Under the pieces are notes generated by a model. It saw nothing but the letters and a program-made list of their open reading frames with translations, ran no database searches and was not told the DNA's origin. Positions 17,095 through 25,771 of a DNA stretch of 64,000 bases are shown in pieces; the first letter of the stretch is position 1; each line of letters opens with the position of its first letter. This stretch comes from a bacterium (GTDB lineage: Bacteria > Electryoneota > Electryoneia > Electryoneales > Electryoneaceae). The stretch lies in the NCBI GenBank assembly GCA_020444265.1, contig JAHLLH010000001.1:186001-250000 (forward strand). The letters are read 5' to 3'. Position numbers and translations under genes: made by a program.

Positions 17095-18990
17095 ATGAAC
17101 AGGATTCGGAAGTACCAGGGGGCAATCCTGGTAGCCCTGATGGTTCTGCTGGTGACAACTGTCTCCGCCGCAGACAAGATCAAGATCGAAAAACTGGATG
17201 ATCTGCCACGTTACACCTACAAAATCGATCAACCAGCGGTTGACTTTTTGCATGATGATGCGGCAGTTGCTGCTCTGGCCAATGAGGTTGAGGCTGATCT
17301 GATCTCTGACCTTGAGACGTACCAGATTGACGACAAAACAACGTTGAAGAACTATTATGCCGACCTGGGTTCCATTGCGTTGCTCGAGGGCCGCTACATG
17401 GATTACCTCGGTTTTGTCGACAAACGGATTGAGCTCGAAGAAAAAGAAGCTCTCAAGCTCACAACCGCCCTCTACACGCGCGCCCTATGCGCTGCGAAGA
17501 TAAGTGAAAGCGACGATTTTGAGGGGACGCTCAAATCCGAGCTCGAGAATCTCGTCAACCCGCTCCCCTACGACGTCGTGGGAGATGTGATCAAGTCGAG
17601 CAAGGGAACCTCAGAGATCTACTCCCTCGCGCTCATCGAAGGTCAAGTGATGTCAGGTATCCAGCCGACTCTTGATGGTAGCGATGGCGAGATGAGCAAA
17701 GATATCGCCACCTCATTGATTGGTCTGGCCCAGACCATCCGTAATTATTTACCCTACAAGCATGTCATGACGGAGGTATACGGCGCCTACCTTGACGAGC
17801 ACAAAGTGGTCAAGGAAGATATCTGGGAAGAGCGGGACTTCGCGCTGAAAGAAGGCATGGATGCCGCTCCAGTCGTGATTGCTGTCTGGGACTCCGGTGT
17901 CGATGAAGATATCTTTGCCCCGATGGGCCGTATGTGGGTCAATAAGGACGAGATACCGGGGAACGATATTGACGATGATGGTAATGGCTACGTCGATGAT
18001 GTCCACGGCATTGCCTACGACCTTCATTCGAACAAAACCCAGAGCTTGCTTTATCCGATTGGCGATGTTGAAGCGGATCGCCCGCGCCTCCAGCGCATGA
18101 TGAAGGGCCTCGAGGACATTACCTCTGGCATAGACAGCGAAGAGGCTGCCGAGCTGAAGGAAGCGCTTTCGAAGCTGGAACGTGACCAGGTGAAAACCTT
18201 CATCGAGGATATTTCGAAGTACGGCAACTATGCCCACGGAACCCACGTGGCGGGTATCGCTCAGCGTGACAATGCATTTGCCCGTGTTCTCGGCTGCCGT
18301 CTCACCTTCGGCCATACAATGATCCCTGAGCTGCCGACGGTCGAGCTCGCTCGTGCCGAGGCGAAGATGTACGGCGAGGTAATTGACTACTTCAAGGCAG
18401 CGGGTGTTCGTGTCGTCAACATGAGCTGGGGTGGTAGTGTAGGTGGAATCGAGTCTGCCCTCGAAGCGAACAATGCGGGGGAAACCCCGGATGAACGCAA
18501 GGCGATGGCGCGTGAAATCTTCGAGATAAGTCGTGATGGTCTTTACAATGCGATCCAAAGCGCTCCGGAAATCCTCTTTGTTACCTCGGCAGGTAACGCG
18601 GACAATGATGTGACCTTCGAGGAGTTCCTTCCCAGCAGCTTCGACCTGCCGAATATCATGTCGGTTGGCGCAGTTGATCAGGCCGGTGATGAAACGGATT
18701 TCACCAGTTTCGGCAAGGTGGATGTCTATGCCAACGGTTTCGAGGTCCTGAGCTACGTTCCCGGCGGTGACCAACTCAAGATGAGTGGGACTTCCATGTC
18801 CTCGCCGAATGTCACCAACCTTGTGTCGAAGTTGCTTGCGGTGAATCCATCCCTCTCGCCTACCCAGGTCCGCGAGTTGATCATCAAGGGTAGCGATGTG
18901 ATGGAAACAGGGGACAGGACGATCGTCCTGATGAACCCAAAGAAATCCCTTATGCTACTCAGTCAGATGAAGGGCGACGGAAAGTCGTAA
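17095..18990 (+). CDS. Secreted subtilisin-like serine peptidase (family S8)
   Basis: 631 residues, with AAGGATGA as ribosome site and a signal peptide (basic start, hydrophobic stretch, cleavage near VSA-AD, residue 26). The catalytic triad is visible: Asp266 (VWDSGVD), His381 (HGTHVAGI) and Ser567 (GTSMSSP). The oxyanion Asn lies in SAGNADND. About 230 residues precede the catalytic domain and could be a pro-region. The Asp-His interval is about 115 residues, far longer than the roughly 30 of typical subtilisins, and contains an acidic calcium-site-like patch (DIDDDGNGYVDD) and a helical insert. The protein is probably periplasmic or exported. Confidence 0.92.
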   Translation: MNRIRKYQGAILVALMVLLVTTVSAADKIKIEKLDDLPRYTYKIDQPAVDFLHDDAAVAALANEVEADLISDLETYQIDDKTTLKNYYADLGSIALLEGRYMDYLGFVDKRIELEEKEALKLTTALYTRALCAAKISESDDFEGTLKSELENLVNPLPYDVVGDVIKSSKGTSEIYSLALIEGQVMSGIQPTLDGSDGEMSKDIATSLIGLAQTIRNYLPYKHVMTEVYGAYLDEHKVVKEDIWEERDFALKEGMDAAPVVIAVWDSGVDEDIFAPMGRMWVNKDEIPGNDIDDDGNGYVDDVHGIAYDLHSNKTQSLLYPIGDVEADRPRLQRMMKGLEDITSGIDSEEAAELKEALSKLERDQVKTFIEDISKYGNYAHGTHVAGIAQRDNAFARVLGCRLTFGHTMIPELPTVELARAEAKMYGEVIDYFKAAGVRVVNMSWGGSVGGIESALEANNAGETPDERKAMAREIFEISRDGLYNAIQSAPEILFVTSAGNADNDVTFEEFLPSSFDLPNIMSVGAVDQAGDETDFTSFGKVDVYANGFEVLSYVPGGDQLKMSGTSMSSPNVTNLVSKLLAVNPSLSPTQVRELIIKGSDVMETGDRTIVLMNPKKSLMLLSQMKGDGKS

Positions 18991-19017
18991 GAGAACCTGT
19001 AGTGTTGTGTGTCATGG

Positions 19018-19044
19018 GTGGCCCGGGTTTCATACCCGGGTCAC
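19018..19044. repeat. REP-like palindrome, CCCGGG type
   Basis: GTGGCCCGGGT-TTCAT-ACCCGGGTCAC: 11-bp arms with one mismatch around a 5-base loop, between the subtilase gene and the RNA methyltransferase gene. Same design as the element at 9554. Confidence 0.6.
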
Positions 19045-19208
19045 TCTGTTTTCTTGGGTCGCAAGCTTTCAGAAGAAGGGGAACAATTACGAAATACGAA
19101 CCTTTCTGTCACCCATCGCCATATACCTCTCACCCTTCTCCAGACCCGGCCACATGGACAAGCGTCTTTCGTATACTCTTCCCGAGAACGCAAACCAGGA
19201 TGGACCCG

Positions 19209-20327
19209 ATGGCACTACCCATTCCCGAAACCCTGCCGACCAGCGCTACCCCGCCTTGCCCACACTTTGGTGAGTGCGGCGGCTGCCGGATGCAGATGAT
19301 GAGCTACGAGGACCAGCTCGAGTTGAAGCAGGGAATCATCTCGCAACTTCTCGAGCGTGAGGTTCCAATCATCGGTAGCCCGGATGCCTACTACTACCGC
19401 CATCGCATGGACTACATCACTGCATTTGGCAAGGTGGGACTGAGGAAACGCGGTGATGGTAAGACCGTTGTTAACCTCGGTGAATGCCACATCGTCCAGC
19501 CTCGTGTTTCCAAGCTGATCCCCAAAGTCCAGCAATGGATCGAGGATTTCAACATTCGCGGCTACAACATTGTCACCAACCGTGGTGACCTGCGCTACTT
19601 TACCATTCGCCATGCCCTTTCCAGCGATGAACTGATGGTCGTCCTGGTCACGTCTTCGACGGAAACTGCAATCGAACCTTTGCTGGAACGCTTGCAGGGG
19701 GAAGCGGAATCGGTTGTTTGGTCGGTGCAGAGTCGGACCGGGGATGATTCGCATGGCGAAGTGCAAAGGATCTATGGGCAGGAGACGATTACCCAAAAGG
19801 TTCTCGGTCTCGATTTTGCCATCAGCCCCAACTGCTTCTTCCAGAACAACCTCCTGCTGATCGATCGCATGTTCGAAGAGATTGTCAAACATGTTCGGGG
19901 CTTCACCATGGACCTCTTCTGCGGTACCGGGACCATCGGTCTGGCCGCCGCGGAGCAAGCGGAACGCATTCTCGGAGTTGAGGTCGAACCGGAGAATATC
20001 CGCCTCGCGTTGGAAAACGCGCAGCGCAACGGTATCAGCAATGTTGAGTTTGTAACGGACAACGCGAACCACTTCCTCGCCTTCTACGAGGGAGATGTAC
20101 CCGATACGGTTATTGTTGATCCGCCACGTTCCGGGCTTGCACCGAAGTTCATCCGCAAGCTGAATCGATTGAACGCAGAACGGATTGTCTATGTCTCCTG
20201 CAACCCCAAAACATACCTGGATGACCTGCGTCAACTCGAGGGCTACGAACTGAAAGAAGCCACCGCATTCGACATGTTCCCGCAAACCCCTCATGCCGAA
20301 CTGGTGACTCTCCTCGAGAGACGGTAA
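19209..20327 (+). CDS. RNA (uracil-5-)-methyltransferase, TrmA/RlmD family
   Basis: 372 residues. Starts at 19200 and 19209 are possible; 19209 has AGGA eight bases upstream. The N-terminal CPHFGECGGCRMQ carries the cysteines that bind a 4Fe-4S cluster in this family. The catalytic domain has DLFCGTGTIGL for S-adenosylmethionine, VDPPRSGL, and the nucleophile-containing VSCNPKT near the C-terminus. It methylates C5 of a uridine in rRNA or tRNA. It lacks the N-terminal TRAM domain found in RlmD, so the exact target cannot be told. Confidence 0.9.
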   Translation: MALPIPETLPTSATPPCPHFGECGGCRMQMMSYEDQLELKQGIISQLLEREVPIIGSPDAYYYRHRMDYITAFGKVGLRKRGDGKTVVNLGECHIVQPRVSKLIPKVQQWIEDFNIRGYNIVTNRGDLRYFTIRHALSSDELMVVLVTSSTETAIEPLLERLQGEAESVVWSVQSRTGDDSHGEVQRIYGQETITQKVLGLDFAISPNCFFQNNLLLIDRMFEEIVKHVRGFTMDLFCGTGTIGLAAAEQAERILGVEVEPENIRLALENAQRNGISNVEFVTDNANHFLAFYEGDVPDTVIVDPPRSGLAPKFIRKLNRLNAERIVYVSCNPKTYLDDLRQLEGYELKEATAFDMFPQTPHAELVTLLERR

Positions 20328-20502
20328 GGGAGCTGGTGCTCTCCACTGTTCCGAGAAAGAGGGGACTATGAACCGATCTACGAAACGATCCCTATAAACC
20401 AAAAACTCTCATTATTCTATATAATTAATATCAGTATATTGTTTTTAGCCTGCCAGTGATCCTAGATTACTCTCGAACGAAAGGTGCTGGGAGGACAGGT
20501 CC

Positions 20503-21324
20503 ATGCGCAGTGTACAGGATCAGATCGAACAAACGATTCACACGCAGACACGTCATCGTCGTGTCCACGTGGACCGCCCAAGTGGTTGGGTGGTGATGCT
20601 GAGGGGAACGATTGTGACCTCAGCCCTGCTGCTGTTCCTCTTCCTGGTCACCGCGGGGCAGGTTCTCTACTTCGCATTTGATGATCCCTCACGAACTCCC
20701 CTGATGCGTGCGAATCACCAGGCCGCGAAACGATCCGGTCTCGATCAGGATATCTATCAGGTTTGGGTTCCGCTGGAATTGGTACCAAAAAGCCTGCAGA
20801 ATGCCGTACTGATTGCTGAGGATGAAGAGTTTTTCTTCCATAATGGCTTCAAGAAGGTTGATCGCGAGGAACGTGCCTGGCCGGGAACCATCGTCTCCGC
20901 ATGGCGCCAGCAGCGTTCAAGCTTGACCAACGTACTGGTGCGGAACCTGATGCTGGGCCGCAAGCATGATGATGCGATCTACATCATGCGGGAACGTCTG
21001 CTGACTCACATGTTTGAGGCGTTCCTGTCCAAGGATCGAATCCTCGAACTCTACCTGAATACCGTGCACATCGGACCGGGAGTCTACGGCGTCGAACAGG
21101 GTGCACGTCACCATTTCGGTCTGTCAGCCAGCCGTTTGACTCTTGAACAATCCTGCCGTCTTGCGGTAGTGATTGAATCGCCTATACGGCTTCGTATCTA
21201 CCAGGATAGAGTCACAAGCCGAGCTGCTCAACTCGCACAGAGGATGGGAGTCTCTTCATCGCTCCCGATTGCTACCCTGGGTGGGGCATCCGATCCCACA
21301 AGCAGGGTGGTGAAATCGATGTAA
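20503..21324 (+). CDS. Membrane-anchored GT51-like (monofunctional transglycosylase-like) protein, degenerate motifs
   Basis: 273 residues after GGGAGG. One membrane helix (about residues 44-68) precedes a glycosyltransferase-51-like domain. The catalytic Glu is kept in AEDEEFFFHNG (Glu106), and LSKDRILELYLNTVHIG and YGVEQGARHHFG match the later motifs (usual GxxxxGxxxAAxxYFG). The GASTITQQ motif is altered to RSSLTNVLVRN, and the usual Asp of the first motif sits in GFKKVD. These proteins polymerise lipid II into glycan strands, or may have lost this. No transpeptidase domain. An AT-rich upstream region (20400-20450) probably holds the promoter. Confidence 0.78.
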   Translation: MRSVQDQIEQTIHTQTRHRRVHVDRPSGWVVMLRGTIVTSALLLFLFLVTAGQVLYFAFDDPSRTPLMRANHQAAKRSGLDQDIYQVWVPLELVPKSLQNAVLIAEDEEFFFHNGFKKVDREERAWPGTIVSAWRQQRSSLTNVLVRNLMLGRKHDDAIYIMRERLLTHMFEAFLSKDRILELYLNTVHIGPGVYGVEQGARHHFGLSASRLTLEQSCRLAVVIESPIRLRIYQDRVTSRAAQLAQRMGVSSSLPIATLGGASDPTSRVVKSM

Positions 21325-21408
21325 CCCTGTGACGTTGCCCCCTGCACACCTTCCTGCACGGTTTCCGGACTGCCCCGATGGTCGTCGCTACCCGCATGCG
21401 ACACCAGC

Positions 21409-21443
21409 AAAACGGCCCGTTTCTTGATGAAACGGGCCGTTTT
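21409..21443. terminator. Bidirectional terminator
   Basis: AAAACGGCCCGTTT pairs with AAACGGGCCGTTTT, giving T runs on both strands. It separates the convergent genes ending at 21324 and 21464. Confidence 0.88.
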
Positions 21444-21463
21444 TATCGTTCATCCAATTTGGA

Positions 21464-22345
21464 TCATGTCCTCAGGCGTGCCATCAGTTCTTTCAGACGG
21501 CTGTCTACCTCATCCTCGAAAAACTGGCACGATCCAGCCCCTTCAAGGCCGCCACCGCCATACTCCCGCATCAAATCACCAATGTGCAGCGGGTGGTTTC
21601 GGTAGAAGATGCTTTTGCCTACCGCTGCGACCACCTTTTTTGGTTCAGTGGCGTGACGGAAGAGACGGATATTGATGCTGCAACGAGGGAAAATCGCGTA
21701 GATGGTGAAGCGATTACCTGCAGGCATCGTTTCGATCTTGCGGAGATCGTTGATCACAATATTCCGCTTCAGCTTTGTATTTGAAACGAGCAGGATCTTG
21801 TTCTGTTCTTCGTCCTCGATGTACCGTTCACTCGCCTGCTTGATCGAAGGGATGGCGAGGATCTCGTCAATCGTTCTCCCCGACGTAATCGCATCAATCA
21901 CTTCGTTGAGTACCGATTCTTCAAGGTTTAATCCACTGCGGGGGTCGAGCATGAACCCCAACAGGATCCAGCCGGTTGGGTGGAGGATGTCCTGGTAGCT
22001 CAGGTCAGCAGAATCGAGCTTGTCCGTTTGCTCGAGCATGGCTTGTACGTCGTTGCCATTACCGCCGTAGTGACGGTAGATCAATCGCGCCGCACTGGGC
22101 GCTTCGCTGCATTCGCCTTTTACACCTTCCGGAACAGTGGTTGTGCCGGTAATATGATGGTCAAACCAGATGGCTGCATTGGGGTGAAAAGGGAGGTTGG
22201 CGATGGCATCGCCCGAGGCAACATCAACCTTTCCATCCTGCATCATTTTGGGATGCACAAATACAACATCTGTGATTGGTTCATGGGCTTTCATCAGTGC
22301 AGCACTGACAATCCCATCGAGATCAGCACGGGTAAATAGACGCAT
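21464..22345 (-). CDS. DHH-family phosphoesterase
   Basis: 293 residues; the ATG at 22345 has GAGGAA just upstream, so the longer frame to 22399 is not used. Motifs of the DHH superfamily are present: TRADLDGIVSAALM near the N-terminus, the name-giving WFDHHITG, and DKLDSAD. The C-terminal DHHA1-type glycine motif reads YGGGGLEGAGS. Such enzymes hydrolyse short oligonucleotides, cyclic dinucleotide products or polyphosphate using two metal ions; the substrate here cannot be chosen. Cytoplasmic, monocistronic. Confidence 0.88.
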   Translation of the reverse strand: MRLFTRADLDGIVSAALMKAHEPITDVVFVHPKMMQDGKVDVASGDAIANLPFHPNAAIWFDHHITGTTTVPEGVKGECSEAPSAARLIYRHYGGNGNDVQAMLEQTDKLDSADLSYQDILHPTGWILLGFMLDPRSGLNLEESVLNEVIDAITSGRTIDEILAIPSIKQASERYIEDEEQNKILLVSNTKLKRNIVINDLRKIETMPAGNRFTIYAIFPRCSINIRLFRHATEPKKVVAAVGKSIFYRNHPLHIGDLMREYGGGGLEGAGSCQFFEDEVDSRLKELMARLRT

Positions 22346-22525
22346 GGTGTTTCCTCGGAAGCTCCGGTGTCTGGATATTGCTACCGGAATGTGGCACAAT
22401 CGGCCTCAACTTGAAGAACAGAAATGAACTGTTATTCAGCGAAAGTTAGGCAAATATAACAACATCCGATTCAGAAGAAAGGGCTTTCTTTTGGAATTTA
22501 AGAGTCCTTCTACAGAATAGAGACA

Positions 22526-22557
22526 ACCCACAGCAGGATCACACTCCCGCTGTGGGT
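22526..22557 (-). terminator. Hairpin after the DUF1761 gene
   Basis: ACCCACAGC and GCTGTGGGT form a 9-bp stem 31 bases after the stop codon of the minus-strand gene; the T run (TTGTCT) is weak. Confidence 0.5.
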
Positions 22558-22587
22558 CTAACGACAAACAGGGATGAAAGTAGAAAC

Positions 22588-22995
22588 CTACCTCCACGCT
22601 CCGAGGATGATTCCTTTCACTGCGAAAGCAACAATGATATATCCACTGTTGATCAGGATGTACTTCGCAGAACGCCGTTCAAACAGGCCAATGGTGGCAA
22701 AACTCATGGTCGCCCAACCAACTCCTGCGAGCAGGCCCGCTGTCAGTCCCCACATCAAATCCGTCCCCTCATCTGCGAGGAAGAAGGCCAGGTTGTAGGA
22801 AATGATGAGCGAGAAGACCAGGGTCAACCCGTAGATTACAGCGGGATTACCCTTTTTCAGGTCCTCCTCTGAAAACCTGTTGACATCCATCCACCCCTTG
22901 TAGAAAAGCAGGGGAGAGTACCAGAGTGCACCGACGGCCATGTCGGAGATTGCTGCAACAATGACAGCGAGATGATTAATCTGCGAAGCGTCCAT
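22588..22995 (-). CDS. DUF1761 family membrane protein
   Basis: 135 residues with GGAGGAAGG directly before the ATG. Four hydrophobic helices are visible (about 8-28, 53-72, 80-100, 112-130). The N-terminal pattern NHLAVIVAAISDMAVGALWYSP is characteristic of DUF1761 proteins, whose function is unknown. It lies 73 bases downstream of the AraC-type regulator in the same direction, so the two are probably co-transcribed. Confidence 0.85.
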   Translation of the reverse strand: MDASQINHLAVIVAAISDMAVGALWYSPLLFYKGWMDVNRFSEEDLKKGNPAVIYGLTLVFSLIISYNLAFFLADEGTDLMWGLTAGLLAGVGWATMSFATIGLFERRSAKYILINSGYIIVAFAVKGIILGAWR

Positions 22996-23068
22996 CCTTC
23001 CTCCAGAAGTTTGTTGACTAGCCCAGTATCGTGCTTAAAAGTCGAACCAGTCTTGGAAAAAAGGGACA

Positions 23069-23887
23069 TCAGGCAACAGGCATATAGTTCAATACCTCTC
23101 CCCTTGTCTCCATGTAGGTTGTCGGTGATACTCCTGTATAGGCGCCAAACTCGTTCACGAAATGCGACTGATCGTAGTACCCGCTTTCAAGCGCGATCTG
23201 GGCCCAGGGAGTGGGGTCGGGACTGTCGAGACGTTTAATGATCCGCTGGAAACGGATCAAGCGGGCATATTGTTTCGGTGTCGTGCCGACGTGTCGGCGG
23301 AAGTGACGCACGATCTGCTTTTCACTGTAGCCCATTTCACGGCTAAGGTCGCGCAGCTTGAACTCGAACGGGTTCGTGTGAATCGTATCGAGGGAGTAGT
23401 GGATGATTCCATTGCTCGCAAGCCGTTCCTGCCGTTTCGCAAGCATGAAGTCTGCCAGCGCCTTGAGAATGAAGGAAGGACGATCTGCTTCGAGCATTCG
23501 TTGACGAAGATCCAGAAAAGGCTGCCCCCAGAGCTGTTCAAGTTCGATGACCAGATCGCCAAATTCGTCCATCGGGATGCCAAACAGTGCGTGCGCTCCG
23601 CCAGGGTGGAACCGTGTTACCACCATCCCCAGGTTGCGTCCTACATCAATCGTGATGTACTTCGTCCTGATCCCGGAGAGAAAGCCGCGTTTTAACGGGA
23701 GCGCAGGATTGAGGGTCTGGTTGTCGTAAACACTGAGTGGATCGTCCTCGAGTGGGATAATCATCTCAATCTGGCCGTCGGGCAACAGCCGTTCCCTATC
23801 ATGGGAAGGGTTGTAGCCATGATGGTATTGGATAAATTCAACATGATTGGACAAAGGGTAGGTTGGGATAAATCGTTCGAAATACAT
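23069..23887 (-). CDS. AraC-family transcriptional regulator (DUF6597-type N-terminus)
   Basis: 272 residues, GGAAGGAG upstream. The N-terminal half (LLPDGQIEMIIPLEDD, GMVVTRFHPGGAHALFG) matches the small-molecule-binding-like domain often paired with AraC helix-turn-helix domains (DUF6597). The DNA-binding domain occupies about 165-260, with FKLRDLSREMGYSEKQIVRHF and the second motif WAQIALESGYYDQSHFVNEF. It probably controls itself and the DUF1761 gene downstream. It is divergent from the uracil phosphoribosyltransferase gene. Confidence 0.9.
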   Translation of the reverse strand: MYFERFIPTYPLSNHVEFIQYHHGYNPSHDRERLLPDGQIEMIIPLEDDPLSVYDNQTLNPALPLKRGFLSGIRTKYITIDVGRNLGMVVTRFHPGGAHALFGIPMDEFGDLVIELEQLWGQPFLDLRQRMLEADRPSFILKALADFMLAKRQERLASNGIIHYSLDTIHTNPFEFKLRDLSREMGYSEKQIVRHFRRHVGTTPKQYARLIRFQRIIKRLDSPDPTPWAQIALESGYYDQSHFVNEFGAYTGVSPTTYMETRGEVLNYMPVA

Positions 23888-24111
23888 ACCCGGTTCGTCT
23901 CCTTCCGGTGGTACAACTACCGGTCTACTTTCAGGATTATCCAGCTCGACGGGTCCAAGTTAGGCAATCCGAACAGGTTGCGAAACAGTAGCTCATTACT
24001 TTTTCTCATTAGTTTGTACGTCGAGAGGTTGGAACAACCAGATAATCGAGTTCCAGCCCGGGAGCGGTTGGACGTGCATCCCACTGCATTCGGCAGGATG
24101 ACATTGTACCT

Positions 24112-24138
24112 TTGACAGTCTTCCATTAACCAGTAAAG
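24112..24138 (+). promoter_or_regulatory. Possible sigma-70 promoter of the upp-like gene
   Basis: TTGACA at 24112 is followed after 15 bases by TAAAGT (24133), 22 bases before the GTG start. The spacing is shorter than ideal. Confidence 0.35.
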
Positions 24139-24159
24139 TTGAACCGATCGGGGGCAGAT

Positions 24160-24780
24160 GTGGCCAGCAATCAGAACCATCAAGCCATGAGGCGATTTCT
24201 CCATGTGCTGCGCGACAGGGAGACGGGGACCGAAGCCTTTCGCTGGGCGTCAGATAGCTTGGCAAGACTGCTCTGTGCTGATGTGTTGTCGCGTCTGCCG
24301 CACCGTGACGAACAGATCGAAACTCCTGTCGGACCAACGACGGGTCCAGTGCTGGATTCTGATGTGATGGCTGTCCCGATTTACCGTGCCGGCCAATCGC
24401 TCGTGCATGGGTTTGTCGAGGTCATGCCGGGCGCTGTGATTGGTTCGGTATTGATTCAGCGGGACGAGTCGACGGCTGAGCCGATCCTCATTTACAAAAA
24501 ACTGCCGCCAAACCTCCCTCGGACGGCTGTCATCCTCGACCCGATGCTCGCCACCGCAGGTTCTGCGGTATTGACGGTGGATATCCTCATCGAAAGCGGC
24601 TATTCAGTAGACAATATCTATTTCATGGGGGTGGTTGCCGCGCAGGAGGGATTTGACCGTCTCGCAGCGAAGATCGGTGGGGATCACATCACCGTTGCCG
24701 ACATTGATCCTACTCTTAATAGCAAGAAATACATCGTCCCCGGCTTGGGTGACTACGGCGACCGCTACTTTGGAACCTAG
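24160..24780 (+). CDS. upp: Uracil phosphoribosyltransferase
   Basis: 206 residues from a GTG preceded by GGGGG. The 5-phosphoribosyl-diphosphate loop reads LDPMLATAGSA (about 126-136), one residue away from the standard DPMLATGGS, and the C-terminus PGLGDYGDRYFGT carries the uracil-binding end typical of the family. It converts uracil and PRPP to UMP in pyrimidine salvage. No uracil permease lies next to it. The G-to-A change inside the PRPP loop is a small oddity that should be tolerated. Confidence 0.9.
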   Translation: MASNQNHQAMRRFLHVLRDRETGTEAFRWASDSLARLLCADVLSRLPHRDEQIETPVGPTTGPVLDSDVMAVPIYRAGQSLVHGFVEVMPGAVIGSVLIQRDESTAEPILIYKKLPPNLPRTAVILDPMLATAGSAVLTVDILIESGYSVDNIYFMGVVAAQEGFDRLAAKIGGDHITVADIDPTLNSKKYIVPGLGDYGDRYFGT

Positions 24781-24794
24781 GGAGAGGCTGAAAG

Positions 24795-25748
24795 TTAGCG
24801 AAGTTTATGGGAGAGGTGTAGCCCCAGCACGAATTGACGTGTCAGCCCATCCGGTCGCGAAGAGCGAGCAACCATTGGGGCCCCGAAAGAGGCACCCACA
24901 CTAGTCTTATCGCTCAATGCAAAATTCCCGTAGACATTGAGATTGACTGTCCAACCTTTTGAACCATCCAGATTCTTGAACTCACCATTGGGCACCTGAT
25001 AACGATCATTCGCGTAGTGGTAAATGGGCAGTAAGCTGGGAGTTATCGCCAATCGATCTTCCAGAAACGGAAGGTTGGCAGAGAGTCGAATCAGCAAATC
25101 TCCGCTTCGATCAAAATGATAGGTCGTCGGGAAGTCCTTTGCACTTGGTTTAGGCAACGGTCCTGAGATGAACTCGTTGTCATTGTGATCCGAAAGGCTG
25201 TTTTGCCAACCAATCGAGAGCTCATAGCGATCAATGCTCCAGCTCATTCCCGCTAGTAAATCTGTGGTGCCGAGCGTGGCCTGGTACTCCATCGGCAGGG
25301 GATTGCTTGACACTGAAGCATTGCTGCTCCCAAGTGGCTGTTTCAGGCCGATGAATAAGGAGAGACCTGCCTGCAACCCTCCGGGATGCCAGGCAGCGGT
25401 TAGAAAAGCATCACCCAACCCGTTGGTCTTGCCCAGATCGCCATCCACCTTCGCTGCGGTCAATTTGAGGTTTATACCCACCTTGTTGACCAATCGCAGG
25501 GAAAGCCCTACCGAAGGTGTATAGACCTGTAAGCCATCGTGCCCGGCGCCATAGCTGACACCAGCATTCAGTCTTACTGTTGCTGCTTCCTGGTGCAAGT
25601 CCCTGGTTGGTTCCAATTCGGCAATGGTGCACAGCCCACCATCACTGCATCCTTGTCCCATCGCTTGATTCATGGTTCCCGAAAGCAGAACCAAAACCAT
25701 TGCGAGCGTACCCATCCAGCGAGCACGATGTTCGGTCCAAAGCATCAT
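24795..25748 (-). CDS. Secreted outer-membrane beta-barrel-like protein
   Basis: 317 residues. The chosen start (ATG-ATG at 25748) begins a signal peptide (WMGTLAMVLVLLSGTMNQAMGQ) with probable cleavage before or near the Cys-containing GCSDGGLC. The rest alternates polar and hydrophobic residues with Gly and aromatic girdles (VNAGVSYG-like strands, VFLGLHLSH near the end), as in transporter-type barrels. The family is not named with confidence. It starts 23 bases after the glpK stop on the same strand and is probably co-transcribed, suggesting a role in uptake, but this is inference. Confidence 0.72.
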   Translation of the reverse strand: MMLWTEHRARWMGTLAMVLVLLSGTMNQAMGQGCSDGGLCTIAELEPTRDLHQEAATVRLNAGVSYGAGHDGLQVYTPSVGLSLRLVNKVGINLKLTAAKVDGDLGKTNGLGDAFLTAAWHPGGLQAGLSLFIGLKQPLGSSNASVSSNPLPMEYQATLGTTDLLAGMSWSIDRYELSIGWQNSLSDHNDNEFISGPLPKPSAKDFPTTYHFDRSGDLLIRLSANLPFLEDRLAITPSLLPIYHYANDRYQVPNGEFKNLDGSKGWTVNLNVYGNFALSDKTSVGASFGAPMVARSSRPDGLTRQFVLGLHLSHKLR

Positions 25749-25771
25749 GATGTGAGAATACCTCGTCCTGG

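Noticed and set aside
17749-18774. Long open frame on the minus strand inside the subtilase gene
   Set aside because: Antisense shadow; the catalytic triad on the plus strand is intact.
19215-20402. 395-codon minus-strand frame across the RNA methyltransferase gene
   Set aside because: No ribosome site and no motifs; the plus-strand protein has all family motifs.
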